Below the pieces are notes generated by a model that ran no database searches, was not told the origin of the DNA, and saw only the letters and a program-made list of their open reading frames with translations. A stretch of DNA of 64,000 bases from Lingula anatina (lineage: Eukaryota > Brachiopoda > Lingulata > Lingulida > Lingulidae): the NCBI RefSeq assembly GCF_001039355.2, contig NW_019775924.1, positions 501,659 to 565,658 of the forward strand. Reading direction: 5' to 3'. Both the position numbers and the translations under genes were made by a program. How positions within the stretch are numbered: position 1 is the stretch's first letter; every line of letters begins with the position of its first letter. Positions 51,090 to 63,220 of the stretch are shown here, one piece after another.

Positions 51090-51480
51090 GTGAAAATTAC
51101 ATTCAATTTCACGACGTTCACGTCGTCTACGAAGTTAAGGGCATTTCGTCTGTCATCTTTTTAGCGCGTTTTCCCAGGTTTTCACTCGGATCGTCTGCCG
51201 CAAAGATAATCTGATTTGACGTAAGCTGTGCAGGCAGAAATGTCCAGTCTGCGTGACTGTCGTCTGCCGCGTTCAGCTCACCCCCTTAATACTTTCACTG
51301 CCATTGTCTCGCGCCAGTTTTGCGTGAGGGGTACTCGGGAAGACGCCACGATCCTGCTAGGGGCCCCAGGACCTCGCTAGCGTCGTTGTGCGTCTCACCA
51401 GGTACATTGTAAGACACCGTGGGAAGTCCTCGCTAAAGGTTTTCGGAGTCATGGTCATGAACAATGGCGGAGTTGACAGC
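51090..51480. promoter_or_regulatory. GC-rich patch with RTCGTCTGC cluster
   Basis: Starts 35 bp beyond the hAT-like element. It contains ACGACGTTCACGTCGT (7-bp arms, 51116-51131), ATCGTCTGCCGC (51190), GTCGTCTGCCGC (51259), related GTCGTCTAC and GTCTGCG variants, and GGGGCCCC at 51360-51367. No recognised coding sequence. Confidence 0.3.
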
Positions 51481-52449
51481 TTCAAAACTCACTACGGGTA
51501 CGACCACGAAGTTTTTGTGAAGGACAATAACCCAGAACAGGATTTAGGTCCTAGATAAAGCAGCGCCATACCGTTGTTTATTTGTTTGTTTGTTTTCCTG
51601 CCGATTTTCACCTGAGTGTAACAAAAGGCCTATCTCTGAATAACGACCTATCACATTTCATACGGCGCGCTCGCCATAGGCTATGTGAGGCATGTTTTTA
51701 CCTGAGAGGTGGAAAGATCTTTCTTTTTTGAAGAGAGAAACGGGAGATAATGTTCAACGATCTTATTAAATACTTAAGATAAAGATATGATTACAATTAA
51801 TGACAAAGTTTGAATATCATCAATTTATTTCAATATGTCAGGGACATTGAATCAATAAGCAAGGGTGTATTTGTCGAGAGAAACAGTTAAAAGAGTTAAA
51901 AAAAGGCTTCACCTAATCTGCATTTGAGGTATAGATACACTGATTTCCAAAAGCACCCAATTTTTTTAAAAAAAATTTGACTACTTTGTGTTTGATGGAT
52001 TTTGAGAAATTGGTTTTGTTTTTGTTTCTAGCTATGGATTAAGAGCAATTTGTATCACAGGTTTTGCTTTCAATGCTACTAAAGCACCCGTTGTCGCTTT
52101 TTTGTCGTTTTCTTATCTTTGTGTTTTTAAACATTGGTTTTTACTCTTTTGAACTTCATGAATTACGGTTATTTGTACCAAAAATGCTTTGCTAAAAATG
52201 TATGAAAAATGCAGAGTAGGTACCGTTATATCTACATAACTAGCATTCTAGAAACATAATTCGGAGACAATCTTTATTATTAATTTGGAATTAAAATATC
52301 AACCCTGGTCATGACGTGATTATCTATTGATATCTATTGATTATCAAATGACTCCCCCCTTTTCTTTTAACTTGATTTCACATTCTACATGTACAATATT
52401 TCATATTCTATGTATTGTAAAGTCTATTGAAAATAATTGGATTTCAGAC

Positions 52450-52504
<55 letters not shown>

Positions 52505-54855
52505 TAATTAATTAATAGACCACAATTTAAGCTTACCTTTAGCCAAGATAATGCAGTATCACAACGCTTAAATGAAATGCCACGCCTGTGTGAGAGGAAA
52601 GGCATAGTTAATGTTTCAGAATAATAGCCACTTAAGTCTTAATACTATATATGAATTTATCTTAAATTCGTAGTAGGCTTAATTTTGGTCAAAAAGCCAA
52701 AAACAAATCTCCGGTGAATGTTTTCTTGTGAAATTGGCCCCTGGTCCAACGCATAGCAATTTAAGCATTGTCAGTTCCGATCAGTCATCATTACACATTC
52801 AAGCTTTTTTTTTTGTGGTGTGGGATTTTGTCCCATACTGATTGGAATATGTGATTGTCATCTGAATAGAGACTGTCACAGTCTGGGGAAATTTCATTTT
52901 CCAAGGGTCTACAACACTTTCATTCCGACACTGTTTTTAGACGACCTTTATAGTTATTAAGAGTCACATTTATGACTCAAAGATAAATGCGTCAGAGGAA
53001 CCAGTATGTAGTAGTATTAAAAAGAATTTGCCTGAATAGATATGCACTATTTTGAGCAATCAAAATTTTGAATTTCGAGTCTTTTTATATAATTGATTTC
53101 TGTTTATAAATTCATTTTAGAAGTTAACAGCTTATGTCAAAATGTGTTCAATTAAAGAACCGAATCCAAAGGAAAGGATATTTTATTCCAGTGTCCTTTT
53201 CCACCCGCTTGTACACTTCCAAAATTATGCAGTATTACAGCGTCACCGGTTTCAACCTAATAATATTTACAATGAAAGAGTCACTGAAAACAAAATAAAT
53301 CCACATTTGAGAAGTGATTTCCACAAACATGTACAATATGCAAACAACAGGGTATCGGGTATCCTCTACCAGGGCCGCAGTTATTATTCTGTGGACATTT
53401 TTGCTGAGGCACAGAACAGAGATCAACCATCTATTTAATCAGAGACACATATGTTAATATCTAGTGAAAAATCAACCTGTGGCTCTGTTAGAGAATAGGT
53501 ATCGGGCTTAAATTGAACACAGCCTCAGTGAAGACATTGAACTTACATAACGATTTAACTTGAGCACTCAAAGATTTAGGAAGTGACATGTTGTCGTTAT
53601 ACGTTCCTTTGAAAGCTGCTTTGATCGACCTAATGAAAACGATTTTCACACAAATCATAGCATTGAACCACTGTACAGAAAAGCAAATTTCAGCGATATT
53701 TTATTTTTGACGGAAGACTGAAGCAAACTCATTGTGTCAGCACGTGGTCAAATGTCTCGATTGATTTTTTTTACTTTTAATCCTGCAAAAATATTTTGAG
53801 GATTTCATTAAAGCTATAAATTAATAACGAGCACGGAACTCCTTTGATTTTGTCACAGATAATTTATTTGCTTCCGCAACGTCGATTTAAGTAATTCTAC
53901 ACAACCCCTCCTCTCGGTCGTCATAAAAAACTACACGTTGACCATACACTACACTGCTTATTTGAAAAAGGGATAAACAAATATTATATTGAAATAAAAT
54001 GCGAAGATATTGAAAAAAATTTGTAGGGGAATGTGTATCGGTTATGTCTTTTAAATAGTTTATAGTTCAATAATCAATACTGTTTCATTTTCACGATAAA
54101 AGATTAGGCAATGACTCGTTCAACCGTTGACCATTGACTGAACAGGCATTCTACAATTAGGCTAGGAATGGGGTTGTTAAGATGGTGTCTTCGAAAAAAA
54201 AACTGTGACAATATTAAGGCAATCGGCATAGGTTCTTTAACACTATATGTTATAAGGCAAGCATATCTGTGTAATATGTAAAACTGCGTTAAAGATTCAA
54301 AAGACTGGGTGTATTCAACATTTGAGTCTAGTTTCTTTGTAAATAATATGCATAATTTCTAACCTTATTACGATGCGATGGATGCTAGATGTTAGGAGGC
54401 CCTTAATCATCATAGGATATGTGGGCTCATTTCAATTTTGTTAGTATAGGATAACATTTTTTTGTACAGCCAGGTATGACTTGTTGATTTTTATATGCCC
54501 TTCAGCTATGGTTATGATGATCACGTTATCACAACACGAGATGGAAATAACTGAATATGGATAACTTAACATGTTAGCATTGAACGCTTTAACTGATATT
54601 AGATACTGAATTAAGTCAAGATGTCATAAAGAGTGTGTTATCATTAAAATACATTCACGTAATTATATCGCGTATTTTATTCAGAGATTTTTTTATTTAA
54701 TGATTGTTAGTGTTAGTTACATTGAATTATGAGATAATGAAACCGCGTTACCCTTTTTTAAATTTGGACAGTTAATTTTCTTCTAATAAAAATGTTAACT
54801 GATACTTGGCGATGTCAGCGCATCAGGTCGAGAAGACATAATACTGCTAGTATTT
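51481..54855. other. Gene-free AT-rich stretch
   Basis: Includes the ATT/TTAA microsatellite at 52.45 kb. A 98-codon frame on the plus strand (53142-53438) is the most protein-like in composition here, but I do not recognise it and see no splice context. Confidence 0.45.
52450..52516. repeat. (ATT)n followed by (TTAA)n microsatellite
   Basis: About 17 ATT units pass into four TTAA units. Confidence 0.92.
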
Positions 54856-54867
54856 AGAACAAAGATA

Positions 54868-55015
54868 ATCATCAGAGACGGAAGGGCCAAGGCTGACCCG
54901 CCTTGGCACATGCAACGGTACGCCTCCAACAGTCCCGGTCCTGAGCAGCCTTGAAAAGTTCAGCCATTGTCAAACCCACTGCTCTGTATATATCATCTTG
55001 CAGCCTCCGTCGCAA
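54868..55015 (-). mobile_element. 5'-truncated non-LTR retrotransposon 3' tail (reverse-transcriptase ORF C-terminus)
   Basis: 148 bp flanked by a perfect 12-bp direct repeat AGAACAAAGATA (54856-54867 and 55016-55027), a target-site duplication. Read on the minus strand, it is open for about 45 codons: RRRLQDDIYRAVGL, then TMAELFKAAQDRDCWRR, then TVACAKAGQPWPFRL and a TGA stop. The pattern D-(I/V)-x-x-x-x-G-(L/M)-x-x-x-x-L-x-x-A-x-(D/E)-R-x-x-W-R is the usual C-terminal end of RTE/I/CR1-type endonuclease/reverse-transcriptase proteins. The element ends just past the stop in a short TGATGAT tail, as many such elements do. The 5' part was never copied (truncation on insertion). Confidence 0.7.
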
Positions 55016-55946
55016 AGAACAAAGATATGCACTGGTAATTATATCGTGAATTTAATTCTGAGATTTTTTATTTCAAAATCTATTTCTGCTACTCGCAACG
55101 TAGGTTATGTGCAACGTAAGACAAAAAACCCGCTTGTTTTTTTTTTTTAATTAGGACAATTAGTTTACATCTACTAGTAATGTACACATACAGTGTCTCA
55201 CCAGAGTGTCTCATTTCCTATCATGTATCTACCGGTTGCCATATGTTGCCATATGTATCTCTTTATCTCTCCAACAGCCGGGTCATTATTTCACTTGCCA
55301 GGGCATTTGTACAGAAAAAGGGAAAGAAAAAAGTTGCAAACGCGTTAATTAGAGCCGGCACATTTTAACCTGCTTGATGGCCCGTGAAGCGAAGCAATCT
55401 GGGGCTCGAACCCACACGTCTCAGTGTAATATCTCGTAACAAGAGAATGTTGTGTTTGTTAAATTGCCTTAGATTAAGCAATATACTCATAACTATCTGA
55501 CGTTCAAAGAGAATCCGAGAAAATAAACCATTAAAGTTCTTTGCAAACGCTTATTGCTCCCCCTATGCACAATTACCTGCATGCATGCTGTTGTCAAAGA
55601 TCAAAGGAAACCTATTAGAGGTATGAATTACTGCTTTCGGTTGCATAGACCTTTCTTAGGAACCATTATATTGCATCCTACATCTTCCAAACTGTTTTGA
55701 AACTTTGTTCAATTGTTTAAAATTTAAAAAATAAAACTTGGAAAGCGGGGTTTTCCCCACTCCCCACTTCCACCCCATCAAAGTCGAGGCTTTGACAATA
55801 TATTTGATCATCAAGGTTAAATTCAGACATCGGTATTAATTGACTAAATAATAAATATGTCAAACTTTTCTTTTGTTAAATATTCATGAAAGTGGGCCAC
55901 AGTTCGTCCTCCAAGCGACGCGGTGTAGCAGGGTGTAGAACATTAC

Positions 55947-56123
55947 CAGGCCCGTACTGGGGGGGGGGGGGGGGGGGTTGGAGGGTTCGAAAGAATCGCC
56001 CCTTTTGCTGGGAACAGGTCCACTCTGGGTAAAATTTGATCTAGGTACATGAAGTTTCTTTGGGAAAAGGTCCACTTTTTCAAAAAAAGAACCTCCCTTT
56101 TATAATTGCTGGCTACGGGCCTG
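55947..56123. mobile_element. Short non-autonomous DNA transposon with CAGGCCCGTA ends, 177 bp
   Basis: The left end reads CAGGCCCGTACTGG and the complement of the right end reads CAGGCCCGTAGCCAG. It is flanked by a perfect 5-bp duplication ATTAC at 55942-55946 and 56124-56128. Right after the left end is a run of about 18 Gs, apparently an expansion of the G-rich stretch usual in this kind of element. Proline-rich frames across it are by-products of this tract, not genes. Confidence 0.75.
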
Positions 56124-57109
56124 ATTACACACACGATATATCCCACAGACAATATGAAACATTAATTAAATGAACAACGAGCATCATTTGTTTCTTCCTT
56201 TAGATTCAGATAGCACCACGACCAACCTTCCAAGTGATTTTGCCCACGGGATACTCACTGGTAAAATTATGAACAGACGGAGGTCTTCCTGATCGCATGA
56301 TTTAGCATTAAGCAACGACGCAACACATGATTTAACTTATACATAACTATAGCGTCTAGTCTTCGTGACACGGGCCTGTACTAAAGAGCACGCGTCACGA
56401 TCTGGGCGCATAACTCTTAACATATGTGTTTCCCCCTGGGCAATTCTTGCAAACATAAATTTTAAATCATAAACACGCGGCTGCCATCTTGCGTATAGGC
56501 CTACCAGTGGTAGACGTCACAATTGTATACATGCACATAAATTACATAGTCTCCAGGTGTAGAAAATGAATAAGGAGAAAATTCTGTTCTTCTAGAATGC
56601 AAGTCATAGAGATAAAATGATTATAATTCATATTATCTATTTTATTTTTCATTCAACAGCGTAGGATTATAATAATAATAATAATAGCGAAATAACCCAC
56701 AAAACATATTTTAGAGACCTATGGGACCTGTGGCGATTTTGAAAAAAAAAAATTGTATATGCACAGGAAAACGAAAAAAAATCTTCACACCAATGATAAA
56801 ATAATCGTTAAGGGGTATACAGACTTGACATTTAATATGGAATATTTTTTCCAAATCATTTTTCATCAGTTTTTCCCTATTTTTCTAACTGATAAATAAA
56901 AATAAGGATTTAAATCGTGTTTTAATAACTTTAAATTATCTCTTTGATGTCATTGTGACATCAGTTCATTAATTGAATTCGCCAGAGAAGCAAACAAAAA
57001 TACATTGTCTATTCTATGTCATACGACAACCATTAAAAGAGATATTTTGGATCTCCATATTTTCCAAATTATCGTGTGTTAAAGAGTTACACGCTCCACA
57101 AAGGACCCT

Positions 57110-57440
57110 TATGTCAGTGTCTAGTCACAGTAACGGTCGCTGGCCTCTTCTGGGGGCTACCAGCGCTCTCAAGCGACAAGGCATTCCTTGGGATAGGTTT
57201 TTAGAGTTCAATCTGAAATAACATTCCAGGCATCGGTCAATATCTGTCCAATTTGGTCCAGTTTTGTTGTAGGGCATGTAGGCCGTTGATTCGGCGAGTA
57301 ATGGTCTACCCACATTGTCTATGTGGTTCAAATATGGCGATCTTGATAACCAAAGTATCTGCTCATTCACTTGGCTCTGTCAGTTATCTGCTATTAAAAG
57401 TGCTCTGTGTGAACCGGCAATCTCACCGTGCAACCTAAAA
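57110..57440 (-). pseudogene. Decayed Tc1/mariner-family transposase relic (C-terminal part)
   Basis: On the minus strand the frame 57370-57125 contains WLSRSPYLNHIDNVGRPL, a worn copy of the Tc1/mariner signature W-P-S-x-S-P-D-L-N-P-I-E-N-(V/L)-W around the third catalytic residue. Asp stands where Glu is usual, and the motif Trp is lost. It continues to QGMPCRLRALVAPRRGQ, matching the family C-terminus (S-M-P-R-R-C-x-A-x-x-x-A-R-G-G). Just upstream, FRLHGEIAGSHRALL resembles the degraded second-Asp block (QDNAxxHxAR), with a stop at 57398-57400. I could not define terminal inverted repeats or a convincing N-terminal half, so the copy is partial. Confidence 0.6.
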
Positions 57441-59019
57441 TTGTTCTTCAGGTGCCCCCTATCAAATGATAGTCAAGTGGTTCCTAGATTATTCCTTTAT
57501 TTGATCTGGTTCAGGTTTTGGTGTTTTGGCACCAATGTGGTATTCACTCCAAATACTGACACTTTCTATGACCTTAGTCACTTTGGACGCGGCACACGCT
57601 TCGTCGTCGGCCTCTTCTGGATGTCTATAAACTTTTGACTAGTTGAGCGGTACAGGTGAAAGCTGACCGCAATCAAGAAAGCCACGCGGTTTCAGTGTTC
57701 AACCTAGAAACAGTCAAGATCCCCAATTCATTAGAGTAACAGACAACGATGTTTTGCTGATTATAGTGGGTTTCTCGGAGGTCGTCTGGTATTCTAACCT
57801 GCTAAAACCAGTTTGGTGTTCGCTAAGGGCCTTGAAAAACGCGTTTTTGTGGCAATTTACCCCTAATTCTGAACGGACTTGGTGGTTTTTGTTTAGTTGC
57901 AGCAGCATATCCCGAAAGACAGTGGGTCCCTTACCTGTGTGGATACATCAGTCTGGGCATTACTCTATAAAACTGTGGGGACCGTTTCGTTTGGCGCAAT
58001 CATCTGTCTGGCAATGTCTCTCTTTTTGCACCATTCTGCCTCAGATTAACAAATTTGTAAAGCACTGCACAGCTCATTTTACACACTGCAAAACCGACCA
58101 CTTGCATGCAAGATTTCAAATTCTTCTATGTAGTAGTTGCCGACATATGGATACTTTTTTGACAGAATCATGCTTTGCCAAAGCCAAGCTTTGACCAGCC
58201 TAAAGGAGCACTACCCAATTAAATCACTGCATATTTCATAATGCAGCAGCGCAACAGACCTGTTAATCAGTTAAGTGGTAGCGAGATCGGATTTTTTTAA
58301 AAAGAACGCATTTTTACCTAGGCATACCTTCGAAACTGAAATATTCCATATTAAATGTCAGGTCTGTATAAATATCAATACACACATGGATGTCAAATGA
58401 ATAAATCAATATTTAGAGAAAAGAATGGAGAGGCAAAAAAAGAAATAAATGTTAATGAAATGGATATACCTTCAAATAAATAAATAAAGTTGCCAACATG
58501 ACAGTAGTCGTATATCTTTTGCCAAGCGTCTCATTAAGAATAAAATGACACCTGTAAACATGGAAATCTGCCCTTCACTATATGTAGAATACGTTAGCAA
58601 CTCTGTAGGTATAACTGATACAGCCTCGAACATTTCTCAGGACCAAGCAAAGGCTTTGGGTCAAAAGAGACACCGCTTAGTTCCTAACTCATCGCCATAC
58701 TACAACACACATACTGTATATCATTTTAGACCCATGGCATGATTTTTAAACATATAATTTGTTCAGTACGAACCATGTTCATCATTAGATCATTATTTTA
58801 CTAGGATTAACTGCTACATTTCAAGTTCAGCTTTTTTTTTTTTTTGGACCCATTAGATTTTTTTGCCTATATCGCTCCTTCTCTCACCGATGGAATCATT
58901 TGAAATATTTGATGTGATTTTGTGCCATTATGAGGCACTTATGTGGTCATCAAAACAGCCTTCGCTTTCTTTTGTGTTAATTTTTGCCATGTAATTTAGT
59001 GACGTGGAGCATGCTGGAT

Positions 59020-59020
<1 letters not shown>

Positions 59021-59053
<33 letters not shown>
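59021..59053. repeat. (GA)n microsatellite
   Basis: GA run with one GATA interruption. Confidence 0.9.
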
Positions 59054-60016
59054 ATGATTGCTTTTTGCATTTTTGTGAAGAATAATTGACAACAAACAGT
59101 GAGTTATGCATCAAGGAAAAGAAAGAGCGGATGGAGCAGCGGTGACAGTGGACTCATTCTTCTTTTAAATGTTTTCAATTCTTTATTCTAAGTTTTCATA
59201 TAAAGCCCAGGGCCTGGAATATATTGCAATGGTAATCATATTCATTAATTGGAACAAGGGAGTAGATAGGATTGGATGGAAATAGATAGAAGATGCGGGC
59301 CTCATGACAATAATTGGTTTTGTTTCATTGTTGACACGGTCATTTAGGACGCAAGAGACAGCTTTCTACAGTCAATGATAGCGATATTTGCAATTTTTTG
59401 ACCCTTTGAACACTGAAATGCAAAAAAGAGATAATTCTCTGATGTCTGAACTGTTTTCTGGTTTGCATTCATCTTTTCTGTGCTCTCTTTTGACTCACTT
59501 TCGAAATGAAGACATAGGCGTCTTAGCTTAATTTTATTTGATCAAAATGTTATATTTGATAAAAAAAAAACGTGCCATTGGTGACAGTTCTTTTGGGTGA
59601 CAACAAGAAAGAAGTGCCAGCTAACATCGTTTCTAGAGTGTGACTTCCCATGTGAAATGATTGCACCAATACTGCATCATTTTAAATCAATATTCACCAA
59701 ACGCGGCCATGCCTCACAAACTTCCCGCATCTCTATCTACTGTTGTCCTGATTGAGCCCACATGGAAACAGATAACGGCGGCGCATCCGAGGCACTAATT
59801 TTTGTTACACATGTACATATCATGTAATCATTATTGTGTCAGCGCAGGTGTTTTTGTCATTAATTTGCTCTTTCAAAAGAATGAAACACATCTTCTCTAT
59901 CATTTCCGAGAATTTAACAGAATATAGTGTATTGCATTTAATAATTAAAAGTGTAGCATAATATGTTACAAATTTTATTTCGTACAGAAACCATTTGAAG
60001 GAAAGAAAGCTACGGA

Positions 60017-60020
<4 letters not shown>

Positions 60021-60065
<45 letters not shown>
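60021..60065. repeat. (GA)22 microsatellite
   Basis: Uninterrupted GA run. The Ser-Leu repeat frame on the other strand is an artefact of it. Confidence 0.92.
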
Positions 60066-60066
<1 letters not shown>

Positions 60067-60219
60067 GGTTTCAAGAAACCATTATTAGCTATCGATGGTC
60101 ATTGCAGTATCGTTTGCAAAATTTACCTATGTATTTAAAACTGAGATTAACCAAAATACCCCATTAAGTAAAAGACGTCTGCTTTCGAAGGATTCGTGAT
60201 ATAGGCTCCATGATCGTTG

Positions 60220-60540
60220 GCAGCTCGTTAATTCCCTATATTATTCCCAGTGCTATTCTTATAAACAAAACCGAAAATTGCCACAGACCCGCGATGGTTT
60301 AGCGCCAAATTAGAGAAAATTGTCGTCTGCTGAGATTGTCCATGAACGCGAGCTAGAAAGGCGGACGTAAGAGGCGATTTGGGGAACAAAAGGAAAGACG
60401 ACATGAAAATTACTTGGGTGTTGTAATTGATTTGTAATGATGAGCGGTAAACCAAGAGCGCCATTGGGTAATCAGTTTTGGGAATTTGACCAGGCCAGCA
60501 ACTTCCGGGCTGACCGCCAGTCCCCAAGAATATAGGGATT
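60220..60540. promoter_or_regulatory. GC-richer non-coding patch with homeodomain and RTCGTCTGC sites
   Basis: Contains TTAATTCC, GTAATTGATTTGTAATGATG (clustered TAAT cores, 60423-60442), AGCGCCATTGGG and one GTCGTCTGC at 60322-60330. The composition resembles the other candidate regulatory patches. Function unproven. Confidence 0.25.
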
Positions 60541-61071
60541 AACCACTTGGAAGAATAGATGAATATACATACAGCATAATTTTATTTTGGTGTCAATAAA
60601 AAACAGACACGCATTGTGGGGCGATGAAACTTGGTATACCACTGTAAATCTACAGTGTAGTCTGCTGTTTTAGATTGTTGTAAAAACCACCGTTCCCAAT
60701 TTCTTTTCTTTGTTAAAGTAGCTGAAAACGCGATTCTGTGGGATGTAGTGTTTTTTTTTCTTTTTTAAGGAGAGAGAGAGAGGCTTGTGACGACACACCA
60801 TGCATTTTAAAGGGGTCGTGAACGTTTTTTTTTTTCATTTTCGAGAGGGGTATTAGCTACATCAGTCTGCAATCTTCGAGTTTAGTATTGGTTTGATTGT
60901 TCTGTTTAAACGTTGTTAAATTTTACCTGCTCATCCGACTTCTGTGGTTAGAAAATAAAATTGCCTTGAAAATTGAACCTGCAATTATCGCGTTGTTATA
61001 ACTTGTAGCGGTGGAACAAGATGTTATGTTGCCAGCCAGCATGCAATCCGGTTAGACATCTAGAGTCAACA

Positions 61072-61074
<3 letters not shown>

Positions 61075-61154
<80 letters not shown>

Positions 61155-61161
61155 CACACAC
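61075..61161. repeat. (CT)n(CA)n compound microsatellite
   Basis: About 24 CT units switch directly into about 19 CA units with a single CG interruption. Confidence 0.92.
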
Positions 61162-61568
61162 TTAATCAATTTGTAATCCACTACACACCCAATATAGGCA
61201 TCTGATATAAAAAGTTAAAACAAATAAAGATGACCCAGCTCATCGTCCTAATAGGGCATTTATTATACGAAGGACTACCGACTGCTGCGCGATAGGCCAT
61301 TCCATACAACTAATTCTGCCCTGACCTGGTCAACCCTTAAATATAGTCTCGTTGCTAATGGACCTATTTTTTAGATTCTTGAATGTTTTAATGTGTATCA
61401 TGTTTTACGTAATGCTTCTCTTTCTTCTTTCTTACCATCATTTCCTGGTAAACTTGACAAGTGCTATTTATTGAGAGAAAGTAATCAGTTATAGGTTGTT
61501 GCTGATTAGCAAGGCTATGAAACAAATCACTTCGTCCGAAAAAGCACAGAATCTATTCCGTAATTTAA

Positions 61569-61639
61569 CACGCACGCACGCACACGCACGCACGCACGCA
61601 CACACACGCACGCACGAACGCACGCACACACACACACAT
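61569..61639. repeat. (CACG)n/(CA)n microsatellite
   Basis: Degenerate ACGC tetramer array grading into CA. The Cys/Val/Arg-rich frame on the minus strand is an artefact. Confidence 0.9.
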
Positions 61640-62099
61640 AGAAAAAGCTATCGACATACTTTTTGAAGACAACCATTTTCAAAATATCTACTCGTCCGGC
61701 AAATTTCTCACGTTCGTCTCTCGGTGTTAATGTCCATAGCACGTGCAGCCGATCCTCACACTGTCACGTCCTGTCAAGATGTGTTAACAAATTAATTGGC
61801 CATCACACTTAGGCGAGCAAGCTAGGTTCACGGTGCTTTTGTATTTACAGAGGACTAGTTACGTAAAAGGGAACGGATTCAAACAGGATATTACCTTTTG
61901 TTAATATTCATAGCGGCTGCAGGTATGAAGTCGAATGATACTATGAATTTCACAATTTTGAATGCAATATTACTTGTATGTTTTATATTTGACGGCAAAC
62001 TATTGAGAAGTAATGTACAAAATTATCACACGATTGATTTTAATTCATTGAAGGAATTAACGTAAAAGGCCAAGATATCACGAGAGATGATTATTTACT

Positions 62100-62103
62100 T
62101 GTT

Positions 62104-62141
<38 letters not shown>

Positions 62142-62150
62142 TGCGCGCGA
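62100..62150. repeat. (GTTT)n(GT)n microsatellite
   Basis: GTTT units run into about 15 GT units, then GCGCGC. Confidence 0.9.
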
Positions 62151-63219
62151 GCTTGTTTGTGCGTCTGTGCGTGTTAGGCTGAATTATTTTATGTTCTTTG
62201 TTATTTGTTAATTTAACTTCTATTTGTGACTTGAATAATTTACTAATGATATTGATTATGTATTAAAGGTTCTTACCAACCAATATGCACCTCACAGTTG
62301 TAAGAAGTGTACTTCAAAAGCTCAAAAAACCTAGGATACAAGGTCATAAATGTCCCTGCATTGACGAGAAAAACAGTCAGAATTCCACATTACCTCTGTG
62401 ATAAAATAGCTATGTGAAATTTATTGATATAAAACAGCAGAATCGCTCTATTAAGTATGATTTAATTGGACTTTATTGGGTATTAGAGATATCAGGCAGT
62501 CTGACTCGTGGTGAAGCACCCTCTGTACCATGCGGGCAGGCGTCAAGTGGAAGCTTCAAGTGTTAATGAAACTGTGTGAGCTGGTTCTTACCATCAGGCG
62601 ACTAGCGGCTAGCGGCACGCCGTTCGTCGATCGCTCTAGTTGTAATCGATTCTGCCCGACCCCCGGGGTTGGCAGGAGTTGGCGCAATAGGGACTCTGCT
62701 TCTTGAGACGCAGACAGACGCTGGATCGTGAGAAAGTGGCTTTTACCACAGCAACATGGTGTAGTCAGTGTGTTGATACAGTAATTGTACATCGATGGTT
62801 ATATAACACAAGCATACAGATAACGCTAATAAGAACTTTTTGCAATGACAAAATATAAGCGATGGAATGAGCCCCAGGTTCATCGCTGTACATTTCGTCT
62901 TTCGTTTTCATAGGTTTTTTTTTCACAATTCGCATCTTAACGTTGTCATTTCACCGGCTAGATTTCTGGTTACCAGTGAAAAAGATGCATTTTGGAGTAA
63001 TTTTTAGTAATACCAACCATATAAGATTTATATAATTCTATAACGATTTCTCTACCTTTACATACACATACCCCCCCCCCCTCAAATGAAAATAAAATTT
63101 AAAAAATTAAAAAAAGAAGACAGATCGCAATTTCCATAGAAAGCATTTAATGATTATCATAAATATGTCTTGTTGTGATTTTTGTTGATATGAGAATGGA
63201 TTTTTCAGAACTGGTAATG

Positions 63220-63220
<1 letters not shown>

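Larger units (their letters stand above)
57441..60200. other. Region without recognised gene, includes longest ORF of the window
   Basis: A plus-strand frame at 57754-58194 (146 codons) is the longest single ORF in the window but is rich in Trp, Cys, Phe and Ser. It resembles no family, and overlapping minus frames are also open. It adjoins the Tc1/mariner relic and may be further unrecognised transposon debris. The rest is AT-rich, with GA repeats at 59.0 and 60.0 kb. Confidence 0.35.

Noticed and set aside
53142-53438. 98-codon plus-strand ORF with fairly protein-like composition
   Set aside because: No recognisable motif, no splice or promoter context, and the opposite strand is also open. 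Length is within the range of chance ORFs in this window.
55385-55435. tRNA-like B box on the minus strand (GTGGGTTCGAGCCCCA)
   Set aside because: The T-arm has a mismatch, and no A box or cloverleaf can be built upstream. It might be a remnant of a tRNA-derived SINE, but that is not supportable here.
59820-60074. ORF with Ser-Leu repeats on the minus strand
   Set aside because: Artefact of the GA microsatellite.
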